This document shows, one piece after another, positions 27,185-35,011 of a DNA stretch of 64,000 bases (the stretch's first letter is position 1; each line of letters opens with the position of its first letter). Location: positions 1 to 64,000 of the forward strand of contig DASXBA010000040.1 in NCBI GenBank assembly GCA_036406475.1, written 5' to 3'. The notes below the pieces were generated by a model. The model had not been told where the DNA came from, ran no database searches, and was given only the letters and a program-made list of their open reading frames with translations. The position numbers and the translations under genes were made by a program. This DNA is from DASXBA01 sp036406475. Lineage in GTDB: Bacteria; Actinomycetota; Thermoleophilia; Solirubrobacterales; Thermoleophilaceae.

Positions 27185-28858
27185 CTAGCCGAGCGCGGCG
27201 GCCACCCGATCGACCGTCTCGCGGTGCAGGCGCACGTTGGCGGCGCGGTCGGTCTTGATCACCTGCAGCGGAATTTCCCCGGCCAGCGCGGCGACCTTCT
27301 CGAGCTCGACGGTCGCCGGCGTGGCGATGTGGCGCTCGTAGGCCTCCCCGTCCGCCGCCTCGGCGACCGGGAGGAAGTCGAAGATCGATCCGCCGCCGTT
27401 GTCGAAACAGACGATCGTCAGGTCCGCACCGGCGCGCTGGGCGGCCAGCAGGCCCCCCAGGTCGTGAAGCAGCGCCAGCTCGCCGGTGACGAGCCAGGCT
27501 GGCGCCCCGGTTGCGATCGCGGCCCCTGCCGCGGAGGCCACTACCCCGTCGATCCCGTTGGCGCCTCGGTTGGCGAGGAAGCGGATCGGCTTGTCGCTCT
27601 GGGGGAAGTAGGCCTCGACGTCGCGGATCGGCATCGACGAGCTCACCCACAGGGTCGCCCCGGGTGGCAGCTGCGGCTCGAGACCGGCCAGCAGCTTGGG
27701 CTCGAACGGGTCCGGCGCCTGCGCCAGCGCCTCCGGGACCGTGGCGTCGGCCCGCCGCCAGGATTCGATCCAGCCAGGCTCGCGCTCGGCCGTGCGCATC
27801 TCGAGCGCCGCCGCAAGGGCGTCGCAGGCGGGCGCGGCGGCCGCCTGGAGCACGAGGCCGGCCTGTCTCGTGGGCTCGTGCCAGGCCGCGTGGGGGTCGA
27901 GCAGCACCTGCTCGCTGGCCGCCAGCACCTGCCGAAGCGGCTTCGAGGTGGGGGTGTCGCCGATCCGCAGGACGAGCTTCGGCCGGTGCTCTGCCAGGAA
28001 CGACTCGACCCGGAGCAGCACGTCGTAGTGGGCCACCACGTGACTGCGGTCGTGCTCGCCGCAGCGCAGGCCGGAGGTGGGCTCGGCGAGGATCGGCCAG
28101 CCGGCCTCGGCGGCGAGCCGGGTCACCGGATCCGTCAGCTCCTCGGCGCTCGGCCCACAGACGATCGCCCCGCGGGGAGTTGTGGCGATGCGGTCGGCCA
28201 GCCGCTGGACGTCGTTGGCGTCGGGGGCGCTCGAGTGCTCGCGGAGCTCGACCCAGGGACGAGCGTCGGGGCGGCCCTGCCAGGGCTCGGGGTCGAGCTC
28301 CTCGGGGGCCGGGGCGAGGGGCTCGCGCAGCGGGAAGTTGAGGTGCACCGGTCCCGGCCGGCCACCGGCGGCGGTCCACCAGGCGCGGCAGCCGAGCGCC
28401 CGGTGGTGGATCGCCGAGTCGCGTCCGGGCTCGTGGTTGCCCACCTCCACGAACCACTTGGCGGCCGTGCCGTACAGGTGGATCTGGTCGATCGCCTGGC
28501 CCGCCCCGACGTCGCGTAGCTCCGGCGGCCGGTCGGCGGTCAACACGATCAGGGGCACGCGCGCCTCGTGGGCCTCGACCACCGCGGGGTGAAGGTTGGC
28601 GGCTGCCGTGCCGCTCGTGCACGTCACCGCCACCGGCCGGCCGCTCGCCTTGGCCAGCCCCAGCGCCATGAAGCCGGCCGCGCGCTCGTCGAGGACGGAG
28701 ATCGCCTCGATCCCTTCCTGTCCCGCCAGCGTCAGGACCAGCGGCGCGTTCCGCGAGCCGGGGGAGGTCACCGCGTGGGTCATCCCGCAGCGCCGCAGCT
28801 CGTCGACGAACGCCTGAAGCGGCGCGAAGGTGCGGTTGACGGGGATGATCTCGCTCAC
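27185..28858 (-). CDS. menD: 2-succinyl-5-enolpyruvyl-6-hydroxy-3-cyclohexene-1-carboxylate synthase
   Basis: A ThDP enzyme joining isochorismate and 2-oxoglutarate in menaquinone synthesis. From GTG 28858 it is 557 residues; an upstream ATG at 28885 would add nine residues but would overlap menH. Hallmarks: FVDELRRCGMTHAVTSPGSR at the N-terminus, VLDERAAGFMALGLAKAS with the ThDP-activating Glu, and the cofactor motif VCFDNGGGSIFDFLPV near residue 470. The start faces menH with a single base between the two start codons (CAC-G-ATG), so both promoters must lie inside the opposite gene. Confidence 0.95.
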   Translation of the reverse strand: MSEIIPVNRTFAPLQAFVDELRRCGMTHAVTSPGSRNAPLVLTLAGQEGIEAISVLDERAAGFMALGLAKASGRPVAVTCTSGTAAANLHPAVVEAHEARVPLIVLTADRPPELRDVGAGQAIDQIHLYGTAAKWFVEVGNHEPGRDSAIHHRALGCRAWWTAAGGRPGPVHLNFPLREPLAPAPEELDPEPWQGRPDARPWVELREHSSAPDANDVQRLADRIATTPRGAIVCGPSAEELTDPVTRLAAEAGWPILAEPTSGLRCGEHDRSHVVAHYDVLLRVESFLAEHRPKLVLRIGDTPTSKPLRQVLAASEQVLLDPHAAWHEPTRQAGLVLQAAAAPACDALAAALEMRTAEREPGWIESWRRADATVPEALAQAPDPFEPKLLAGLEPQLPPGATLWVSSSMPIRDVEAYFPQSDKPIRFLANRGANGIDGVVASAAGAAIATGAPAWLVTGELALLHDLGGLLAAQRAGADLTIVCFDNGGGSIFDFLPVAEAADGEAYERHIATPATVELEKVAALAGEIPLQVIKTDRAANVRLHRETVDRVAAALG

Positions 28859-28859
28859 G

Positions 28860-29546
28860 ATGGTGCTCTTCGTCCCCGGGTTCATGCAGCGCGGAGACGC
28901 CTGGCGCGCGGTGGCCGAGCTGCTACCGCAACGCTATCCGAGCGTGCTCCTCGACCATCGCGAGCACACCTTCGAGGGCCGGCTCGGGGAGATCGCCGCA
29001 CACGAGGGCGCGGTGCTGGTCGGCTACTCGCTCGGCGGGCGCCTGGTGCTGCGCGCCGCGCTGCGCTCGCCTTCTCGTTACGCGGGGCTCGTTCTGGTCG
29101 GGGCGACGGCCGGCATCGAGGAGGGGCGCTCGGAACGCTCGGCGGCCGACGAGAAGCTCGCCTCGTGGATGGAGCGCTCGAGCATCGAGGAGATCGTGGG
29201 CGTGTGGGAGCGCCAGCCGCTGTTCGCCGATCAGTCAGAGACGCTGATCGAGGCGCAGCGTCCCGGCCGCCTCTCGCACGACCCCGCCGACCTGGCCTCG
29301 CTCCTGCGCACGGCCGGCCAGGGTGTCCTCGAACCCGTCTGGGACGACCTGCCCGGCCTCGACCCGCCCCTCCTGGCGCTGGCGGGCGAGCGAGACGAGC
29401 GCTACACCGAGGCGGCAAAGCGTCTGGCAACCACCGTCCCAAACGGCCGCTTCGAGCCCATCGAAAAAGCCGGCCACGCCCCGCAGCTGCAGCGCCCCGA
29501 AGCTGTGGCCCGAGTCCTGGAGCAGTTCCTAGCGACTAGCGACTAG
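28860..29546 (+). CDS. menH: alpha/beta hydrolase, SHCHC synthase MenH
   Basis: 228 residues from ATG 28860; an upstream start at 28830 would overlap menD. The protein removes pyruvate from the MenD product. The nucleophile is S57 in VGYSLGGRL, with an acid in LALAGERDERYTE and the His in KAGHAPQLQRPE near residue 205. The N-terminus MVLFVPGFMQRGDAW fits the oxyanion-hole strand of this fold. The stop codon (29544-29546) lies inside the heptamer array. Assignment rests on fold plus position beside menD, menC, menA and menB; a different esterase is possible but less likely. Confidence 0.85.
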   Translation: MVLFVPGFMQRGDAWRAVAELLPQRYPSVLLDHREHTFEGRLGEIAAHEGAVLVGYSLGGRLVLRAALRSPSRYAGLVLVGATAGIEEGRSERSAADEKLASWMERSSIEEIVGVWERQPLFADQSETLIEAQRPGRLSHDPADLASLLRTAGQGVLEPVWDDLPGLDPPLLALAGERDERYTEAAKRLATTVPNGRFEPIEKAGHAPQLQRPEAVARVLEQFLATSD

Positions 29547-29560
29547 CGACTAGCGCCTAG
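29529..29560. repeat. heptamer tandem array at menH/menC 3' ends
   Basis: CTAGCGA three times, then CTAGCGC and CTAG, starting at 29529. The array provides the TAG stop of menH (29544-29546) and, read on the other strand, the TAG stop of menC (29557-29559). The unit is the same as in the ilvB-ilvN array. Confidence 0.9.
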
Positions 29561-30570
29561 TCAACGCGATCAACGGTCACAGCCGCAAGATCCCGCTCGT
29601 CCACCTCAACGCCCAACCCCGGCCCCTGCGGCACCGCCAGCAGTCCGTTGCGCGCCGGCCCCAGCGCTTTCGCGATGCGGGCGTCGAACAGCTCCAGCGT
29701 GCCCAGCCCGCAGGCGAGCGAGATTCCCTCGGCGGCCGCGAGCTGGAGCGCGGCGGCGATTCCCCAGGGCCCGTCGAGCGTGCTCGAGAGGAAGGCGCGC
29801 AGCCCGTGGCGCTCCGCCTCGCGCACCGCCTCGCGGGCGGGCAGGTAGCCGCCACTGCCGGCGAGCTTCACGTTCACCACGTCGCAGGCGCCGGCCTCGG
29901 CGGCGCCGCGGACCTCGTCGACACCCACGATCGGCTCGTCGGCGGCGATCGGCACTTCGACGTGCGGCCGCACCTCCGCCAGCTCCTCGAGCGTGCCGCA
30001 GGGCTGCTCGACCATCTCCAGGTCGAACGGGCCCAGCTCCTCGATCCGGGTCACGGCCTCGTCGGGGCTCCAGGCGCCGTTGGCGTCCAGCCGCAGGGCC
30101 GGCCAGGAGCCGACGGCCTCGCGCACCGCAGCCACGCGCTCGCGGTCGTCGGGCAGGCCGACCTTGACCTTGAAGCACGAGTAGCCCGCGCGCACGCCGT
30201 CGCGCGCGGCCGCCGCCGTCTCCTCGGGGGGGCCCGCCGCCAGGGTCTTGTTGACGGGGATGGCGTCCGGGCCCAGCTCGCCGAGCGGACGGCCGCGGCG
30301 GCGGTACTGGAGATCGAGCTCCGCCAGCTCCCAGGCGGCGCGCGCCTGGGGCGGTGCGTCGCGCCGCGGCGGGCCCTCGCGCAACGCGTCCCAGACGTCG
30401 TCGACGCTGATGCCGTCGTAGGGCTCGAGCGGGGCCGCCTCGCCGAAGCCGAGGTTGCCGTCGTCGTCCTCGAGGCGGATCACCGCCAGCTCGCGCGACT
30501 GAACGACTCCGCCCGCCGTGACGAACGGCTCGCGCAGCGGAATCGAGAGGCGTAGGAGCGACCGCCTCAC
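29557..30570 (-). CDS. menC: o-succinylbenzoate synthase
   Basis: GTG 30570 overlaps the menA stop (GTGA), 337 residues. An enolase-superfamily enzyme that dehydrates SHCHC to o-succinylbenzoate. The catalytic KxK is in SCFKVKVGLPDD, the metal ligands are D in LRLDANGAW, E in EMVEQPCG and D in IAADEPIVG, and the second catalytic Lys is in VVNVKLAGSGG. N-terminal capping domain begins RRSLLRLSIPLREPFVTAGG. It ends in the heptamer array, convergent with menH with 10 bases between stops. Confidence 0.94.
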   Translation of the reverse strand: MRRSLLRLSIPLREPFVTAGGVVQSRELAVIRLEDDDGNLGFGEAAPLEPYDGISVDDVWDALREGPPRRDAPPQARAAWELAELDLQYRRRGRPLGELGPDAIPVNKTLAAGPPEETAAAARDGVRAGYSCFKVKVGLPDDRERVAAVREAVGSWPALRLDANGAWSPDEAVTRIEELGPFDLEMVEQPCGTLEELAEVRPHVEVPIAADEPIVGVDEVRGAAEAGACDVVNVKLAGSGGYLPAREAVREAERHGLRAFLSSTLDGPWGIAAALQLAAAEGISLACGLGTLELFDARIAKALGPARNGLLAVPQGPGLGVEVDERDLAAVTVDRVD

Positions 30571-31448
30571 GACAGGAGCACGCCGGCGGCCAGGAGCAGC
30601 GAGAAGACGGCGAGGAGCCTGCCGGTGCCAGCGAGCGCGCCGTTCAGGGCGGGCCCGTCGGTGCGGCTCCCCACGGTCCGCGCCAGTGGCAGGCCGAGCG
30701 GGATCGAGGCGAGCGTGAGCAACAGCCACGCGGACAGCCCGCCGAACGCCCAGATGAGCACGGGAGCGAGGAAGGCGAGCGCCAGCATCGCGTTGTAGAG
30801 GCCTCGTGCCCGCTCGCGGCCGAGCTTCACCGCCAGGGTCCGCTTGCCGGCGCGGCGATCGGTGTCGATGTCGCGCACGTTGTTCACCACCAGGATGGCG
30901 GACGCCAGCAGCCCCACCGGCACGGCCAGGGCGAACGCCTCCCAGCGCAGATCCTCCGTCTGCACGTAGTAGGAGCCGACGACCGCGACCACGCCGAAGA
31001 AGAGGAAGACGAAGAGCTCGCCGAGCCCCTCGTATCCGTAGGGGCGCGGCCCGCCCGTGTAGAGCACCCCCGCGAGGATCGAGGCGACGCCGACAACCAG
31101 CAGCTGCCAGCCCGCGACGGCCGTGAGGTAGAGCCCGGCGCCAACTGCGATGCCAAAGGCCACGTAGGTCCCGACCAGCACCGTCCGCGGCGGCATCAGC
31201 CCGCCGGCGGTGACTCGGACCGGGCCGAGCCGGTCCTCGGTGTCGGCGCCACGGCGGGCGTCGGAGTAGTCGTTCGAGAGGTTCGTCCCGATCTGGATGA
31301 AGATGCTGCCGACCAGGGCGGCGACGAAGCGCAGCGGATGGAAGACGTCCTCGGTGCCGGCGAGCGCGGTGCCCACGAGGACCGGGGCGATCGCCGCCGG
31401 CAGCGTGCGCGGCCGCGCGGCCACCAGCCACAGCCGCAACGTACTCAA
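30567..31448 (-). CDS. menA: 1,4-dihydroxy-2-naphthoate polyprenyltransferase
   Basis: An integral membrane UbiA-family prenyltransferase that attaches the isoprenoid tail and releases CO2, giving demethylmenaquinone. The first Asp-rich motif is NLSNDYSDARRGADTEDR, the second NNVRDIDTDRRAGKRT. Eight to nine hydrophobic helices are visible. TTG 31448 overlaps the menB stop (TTGA), matching the coupling style of its neighbours; TTG 31439 and GTG 31424 are alternatives. 293 residues with the first start. The final methyltransferase (menG/ubiE) is not in the window. Confidence 0.93.
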   Translation of the reverse strand: MSTLRLWLVAARPRTLPAAIAPVLVGTALAGTEDVFHPLRFVAALVGSIFIQIGTNLSNDYSDARRGADTEDRLGPVRVTAGGLMPPRTVLVGTYVAFGIAVGAGLYLTAVAGWQLLVVGVASILAGVLYTGGPRPYGYEGLGELFVFLFFGVVAVVGSYYVQTEDLRWEAFALAVPVGLLASAILVVNNVRDIDTDRRAGKRTLAVKLGRERARGLYNAMLALAFLAPVLIWAFGGLSAWLLLTLASIPLGLPLARTVGSRTDGPALNGALAGTGRLLAVFSLLLAAGVLLS

Positions 31449-32293
31449 GGGCGCCGCGGGAACTTCCCGAAGTCCGGCTTGCGCCGCTCCTTGTACGCCT
31501 CGCGCCCCTCCTGCGCCTCCTCGCTGGCGTAGAAGAGGAGGTTGGCGTCGTGAGCCAGCTGCTGGAGCCCGGCCATGCCGTCCTCGGCGGCGTTGAAGCT
31601 CGCCTTCAGGAGGCGCAGCGCGAAGGGGGAGAGCTCGAGCATCTCGCGGCACCAGCGGACGGTCTCCTCCTCGAGCTCCTCGACCGGCACCACCGTGTTG
31701 ACGAGCCCCATCCGGAGCGCCTCCTCCGCGCCGTACTGGCGGCAGAGGAACCAGATCTCCTTGGCCTTCTTCTGGCCGATCTGCTCGGCGAGCAAGGCGG
31801 CGCCGAAGCCGCCGTCGAAGCTGCCCACACGCGGTCCCGTCTGGCCGAAGCGGGCGTTGTCCGCCGCGATCGTCAGGTCGGAGACCACGTGCAGCACGTG
31901 GCCGCCGCCCACGGCGTAGCCGGCGACCATCGCCACGATCGGCTTGGGCAGCCGCCGCATCTGGATATGCAGATCGGTGACATGGAAGCGGCCGACCCTG
32001 GCCCCGGCGGGCACGTAGCCGGTGTCGCCGCGGACGCGCTGGTCCCCGCCCGAGCAGAAGGCAAGCGGTCCCTCCCCGGTCAAGATGACCACGCCCACGT
32101 CCGTGTCCTCGCGAGCGCGCTCGAAGGCATCGGAGAGCTCGATCAGCGTCTCCGGGCGGAAGGCGTTGCGAACCTCGGGCCGGGCGATCGTGAGCTTGGC
32201 GATGCCGTCCGCCAGCTCGTAGCGGATGTCCTCGTACTCGCCCGCCGGCTGCCAGTCGGCGCCGGGGCGGATGGCGCGCTCTGCCGTGTCCAT
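31445..32293 (-). CDS. menB: 1,4-dihydroxy-2-naphthoyl-CoA synthase
   Basis: A 282-residue crotonase-superfamily enzyme cyclising o-succinylbenzoyl-CoA. Diagnostic text: FCSGGDQRVRGDTGY with the oxyanion loop, YAVGGGHVLHVVSDLTIAA and GQTGPRVGSFDGGFGAALLA, followed by IGQKKAKEIWFLCRQY, which is strongly conserved in MenB rather than other crotonases. ATG 32293; it is the first gene of the minus-strand menB-menA-menC unit. Upstream, an NTF2-like gene is divergent with 49 bases between starts. Confidence 0.96.
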   Translation of the reverse strand: MDTAERAIRPGADWQPAGEYEDIRYELADGIAKLTIARPEVRNAFRPETLIELSDAFERAREDTDVGVVILTGEGPLAFCSGGDQRVRGDTGYVPAGARVGRFHVTDLHIQMRRLPKPIVAMVAGYAVGGGHVLHVVSDLTIAADNARFGQTGPRVGSFDGGFGAALLAEQIGQKKAKEIWFLCRQYGAEEALRMGLVNTVVPVEELEEETVRWCREMLELSPFALRLLKASFNAAEDGMAGLQQLAHDANLLFYASEEAQEGREAYKERRKPDFGKFPRRP

Positions 32294-32330
32294 GGCCGAA
32301 TCGCAGGATAGTCGGCAGCTCGCCGCCAGT

Positions 32331-32342
32331 TAGGCTGGCCCC
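32331..32342 (+). promoter_or_regulatory. probable -10 box for the 32343 gene
   Basis: TAGGCT at 32331-32336 ends 6 bases before GTG 32343. It lies in the 49-base gap shared with the divergent menB. Confidence 0.4.
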
Positions 32343-32747
32343 GTGAGCGCACAGGACGTTGAGCTCGTCCGCCGGGTCTTCGACGCGATCAACCGCCGCG
32401 ACGTCCAGACGATGCTGGACGCCTACCACCCGGACGCCGACATGTCGACGCTCACCTCCGAGCTGGTCCACGGCAAGGCCTACCGCGGCCACACCGGGAT
32501 CCGCGAGTACTTCTCGAGCTTCGCCGACGTCTGGGAGGAGCTGCGCCTCGAGCCGGAGGAGATCCGCGATCTCGGAGGCCGGATCCTGGTGGTCGGCCGC
32601 TGGAGCTCGCGCGGCAAGGGGAGCGGCGCCGACGTCGAGTCGCCGGCCGCCTGGATCTTCGCCGTCCGCGACGGCCGGATCGTCTTCTCGCGCGCCTACC
32701 GCGACGCGGAAGAGGCGCTCGCCGACTCCGACGCTAGCCCTGCTTGA
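32343..32747 (+). CDS. SnoaL-like (NTF2 fold) protein
   Basis: 134 residues from GTG 32343. Text such as VELVRRVFDAINRRDVQTML, DAYHPDADMST, YRGHTGIREYFSSFADVWEE and DGRIVFSRAYRDAEEAL is typical of small SnoaL-like proteins with a hydrophobic pocket. It belongs to a different subgroup from the two ester-cyclase-like genes near the P450 (no DGELMG motif). Function unknown. Its 3' end overlaps the convergent kinase gene by 14 bases, so readthrough from each side would make antisense RNA. Confidence 0.8.
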   Translation: MSAQDVELVRRVFDAINRRDVQTMLDAYHPDADMSTLTSELVHGKAYRGHTGIREYFSSFADVWEELRLEPEEIRDLGGRILVVGRWSSRGKGSGADVESPAAWIFAVRDGRIVFSRAYRDAEEALADSDASPA

Positions 32748-35001
32748 GCGAGTTCAGCGACTTCGAGACTGCGGACTCGGCCTTGCTGACCTGCTTGCTC
32801 GCCTTCTTGTAGGAGGACGAGCTGCCCTTCTTGGCCGCTGAGGCGAGCTTGGTGTAGGCGGACTCCGCCTTCGACAGGTTCTTGACGAGCGTGCTGTTCT
32901 CGGCCGCGAACTCCGGGCTCACGTCGGCGTCCTTGAGCGTCGACGCTGCGCTGCCGTAGGCGCTCGCGATCGACTTGGCCGCGCTCGACTGGGCGCTGCC
33001 GCTCTTGGCGCTCTTCATCTTGGAGACGCCGGCGCTGCGGGCCGAGTTGAGGCTGTTGATCGCGTCGCTGAGGTCCGAGGCGTAGTCGTCGTCGGCACCC
33101 AGCTGGTACGGCTTGCCGGTCTTGAGCGCGGTGGTGGTGGCAACGCTCTCGCAGTCGGGGAGGAACCCACCGGCCTTGGCGGCGGGCGCCGCGCAGGCGA
33201 TCGTGGCGACGCCCTCGGTGGTGGGCGAGGCGTAGACGGTGAGGCTCTGGTCGAAGCCCTTCGGCTTGAGGCCCTTGTAGCGGTAGGCCTCGAGGTCGCC
33301 GAGCTTCACCGCGTCGGTGGGCTTGGGCTGGGTGCTGAGCCCCTTCAGGAAGGCCGTCGGCAGCAGCGTGGAGCCGGTGGCGTTCGTGATGCCCACGGTC
33401 AAGGTGCCGGCGTCGGCGCCGCCGGAGGGGCTGACCGTGACCGCGTTGGTGCCCAGGTCGAGCCCGGGGATGTTTGCCGGGCTCGCGGACTTGGTCCAGT
33501 CGCTGGGTGTGCCCAGATCGACCGCGCCGGCTGTGACGGTCTTGTCCCCGGCGGGCTCGCTCGAGCTGCCGCCCGAGTGGCCGATCAGGAAGCCGACGAT
33601 GATCGCGAGAAGCGCCGCGATGCCGAGGCCGGCGAAGAGCGGAGCGGCGTTGCGGCGCTCCGCGGGGCGCGCGGGAGGCGGCGCGGCAGCGGCGGGCGCT
33701 CCAGGGGTCGAGGCCGCCGCGGCCGCGGCGGCCGGAGCGGTGGCCTGCGGCGGTGGCCCTGGCGGAGCGCCCATCTGCGTCTCGGCCGGGGCCGCGCGGG
33801 TCTCGCCCGGGGCGACGCGGGTCTGGTCGGGAACCGCGCCGGCCTCGGTTGGGGCGGGAGCCGCGCGCGTCTCGCCAGGAGGCGGGACGATGGTCTCAGA
33901 CGGAGGCGGAGCCTGCGTCTCGGGCGGCGGCGCCTTGGTCTCAGAGGGCGTCGGCGCAAGCGTCTCGGGCGGCGGTGCCGCGCCCGCGCGCGTCACTTCC
34001 GGCGCCGAGCCGGCGGGCGCGGGTGTGGCCTGCTCCGGTCCGACGCGCGTCACGTCCGGCGTCTGGCCCTCGCGGGTGGCCACGTCGCCCTCCGCCGGGC
34101 GGATGCCCGTCTCCTGTGGAGCCTCGATCGGGCCGGGGGGCGTGAAGGCGGCGCGCGTGCGCCTGCTGAACGCCCGGTTGGCCTCGTGCATGAGCTCGCC
34201 GGCGCTGTGGTAGCGGTCGGCGGCGTCCTTGGCCATCGCCTGGACCAGGACCTGCTCGACCGACGCCGGCATGTCGGGCCGGTGTTCGCTGAGCCGTGGC
34301 GGCGGATCGGCCATGTGCGCGTACAGGACGGCCGCCTCGGAGTCCTTTGGATACGGCACAACGCCGCTGAGGCACTCGTAGAGCACGCCCGCGAGGGCGT
34401 AGACGTCGGACTCCTTGGTGGCCGGCTCGCCCCGGATCTGCTCGGGCGAGATGTAGTCCAGCGTGCCGACGAACTGGCCGGTCTTCGTCAGGCCGCTGTC
34501 ACCTGAGGCCTTGGTCAGGCCGAAGTCCGCCAGGTATGCCTGGTCACGTCCGCCGACCAGGATGTTCTGCGGCTTGATGTCGCGGTGGATCAGGCCGGCG
34601 TGGTGCGCGGCGTCGAGCGCGTCCCCGATCGGCGTGAGTATCCGGAGTGCCCGGCCGGCATCGAGCTCCCGCGCAACGATCAGGTCCTTGAGGTTGGGAC
34701 CGCGCACGAGCCTCATCGCGATGAAGAAGCCGCGGTCGGTCTTGCCCGAGTCGAAGACCGTGACGATGTGCGGGTGGTCGATGCCCGCCTGGATCTTGCC
34801 CTCCCGCTGGAAGCGGGTGATGAACGACTGGTCGTCGGTCAGGTGCGGGGCAAGCACCTTGAGCGCGACGACCCTGTCCAGTGACAGCTGGGTGGCCTCG
34901 TAGACGGCGCCCATCCCGCCCTGTCCGAGGATCCCGTCGATGCGGTAGCCGGAAAGGGTTGTGCCCTTCTCCAGAACTCCCGATGGGGACCCTTCAGCCA
35001 C
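32734..35001 (-). CDS. transmembrane Ser/Thr protein kinase (PknB-like) with C-terminal extracellular region
   Basis: 755 residues. Kinase domain at about 18-285: glycine loop ILGQGGMGAVYEA, ATP Lys in VVALKVLAPH, catalytic loop LIHRDIKPQNIL, DFG motif YLADFGLTKA and ISPEQIRG. A 170-residue Pro/Glu/Thr-rich juxtamembrane linker follows, with PPETQAPPPSET-type repeats that may be a target of autophosphorylation. One membrane helix (about 455-478, AGLGIAALLAIIVGFLIGH), then an extracellular domain and a Lys/Ser/Ala-rich helical tail. It is the last gene of the minus unit with the FHA-HtrA fusion 10 bases upstream, a probable partner. Confidence 0.93.
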   Translation of the reverse strand: MAEGSPSGVLEKGTTLSGYRIDGILGQGGMGAVYEATQLSLDRVVALKVLAPHLTDDQSFITRFQREGKIQAGIDHPHIVTVFDSGKTDRGFFIAMRLVRGPNLKDLIVARELDAGRALRILTPIGDALDAAHHAGLIHRDIKPQNILVGGRDQAYLADFGLTKASGDSGLTKTGQFVGTLDYISPEQIRGEPATKESDVYALAGVLYECLSGVVPYPKDSEAAVLYAHMADPPPRLSEHRPDMPASVEQVLVQAMAKDAADRYHSAGELMHEANRAFSRRTRAAFTPPGPIEAPQETGIRPAEGDVATREGQTPDVTRVGPEQATPAPAGSAPEVTRAGAAPPPETLAPTPSETKAPPPETQAPPPSETIVPPPGETRAAPAPTEAGAVPDQTRVAPGETRAAPAETQMGAPPGPPPQATAPAAAAAAASTPGAPAAAAPPPARPAERRNAAPLFAGLGIAALLAIIVGFLIGHSGGSSSEPAGDKTVTAGAVDLGTPSDWTKSASPANIPGLDLGTNAVTVSPSGGADAGTLTVGITNATGSTLLPTAFLKGLSTQPKPTDAVKLGDLEAYRYKGLKPKGFDQSLTVYASPTTEGVATIACAAPAAKAGGFLPDCESVATTTALKTGKPYQLGADDDYASDLSDAINSLNSARSAGVSKMKSAKSGSAQSSAAKSIASAYGSAASTLKDADVSPEFAAENSTLVKNLSKAESAYTKLASAAKKGSSSSYKKASKQVSKAESAVSKSLNSLKQG

Positions 35002-35011
35002 CCGCTGCCTC

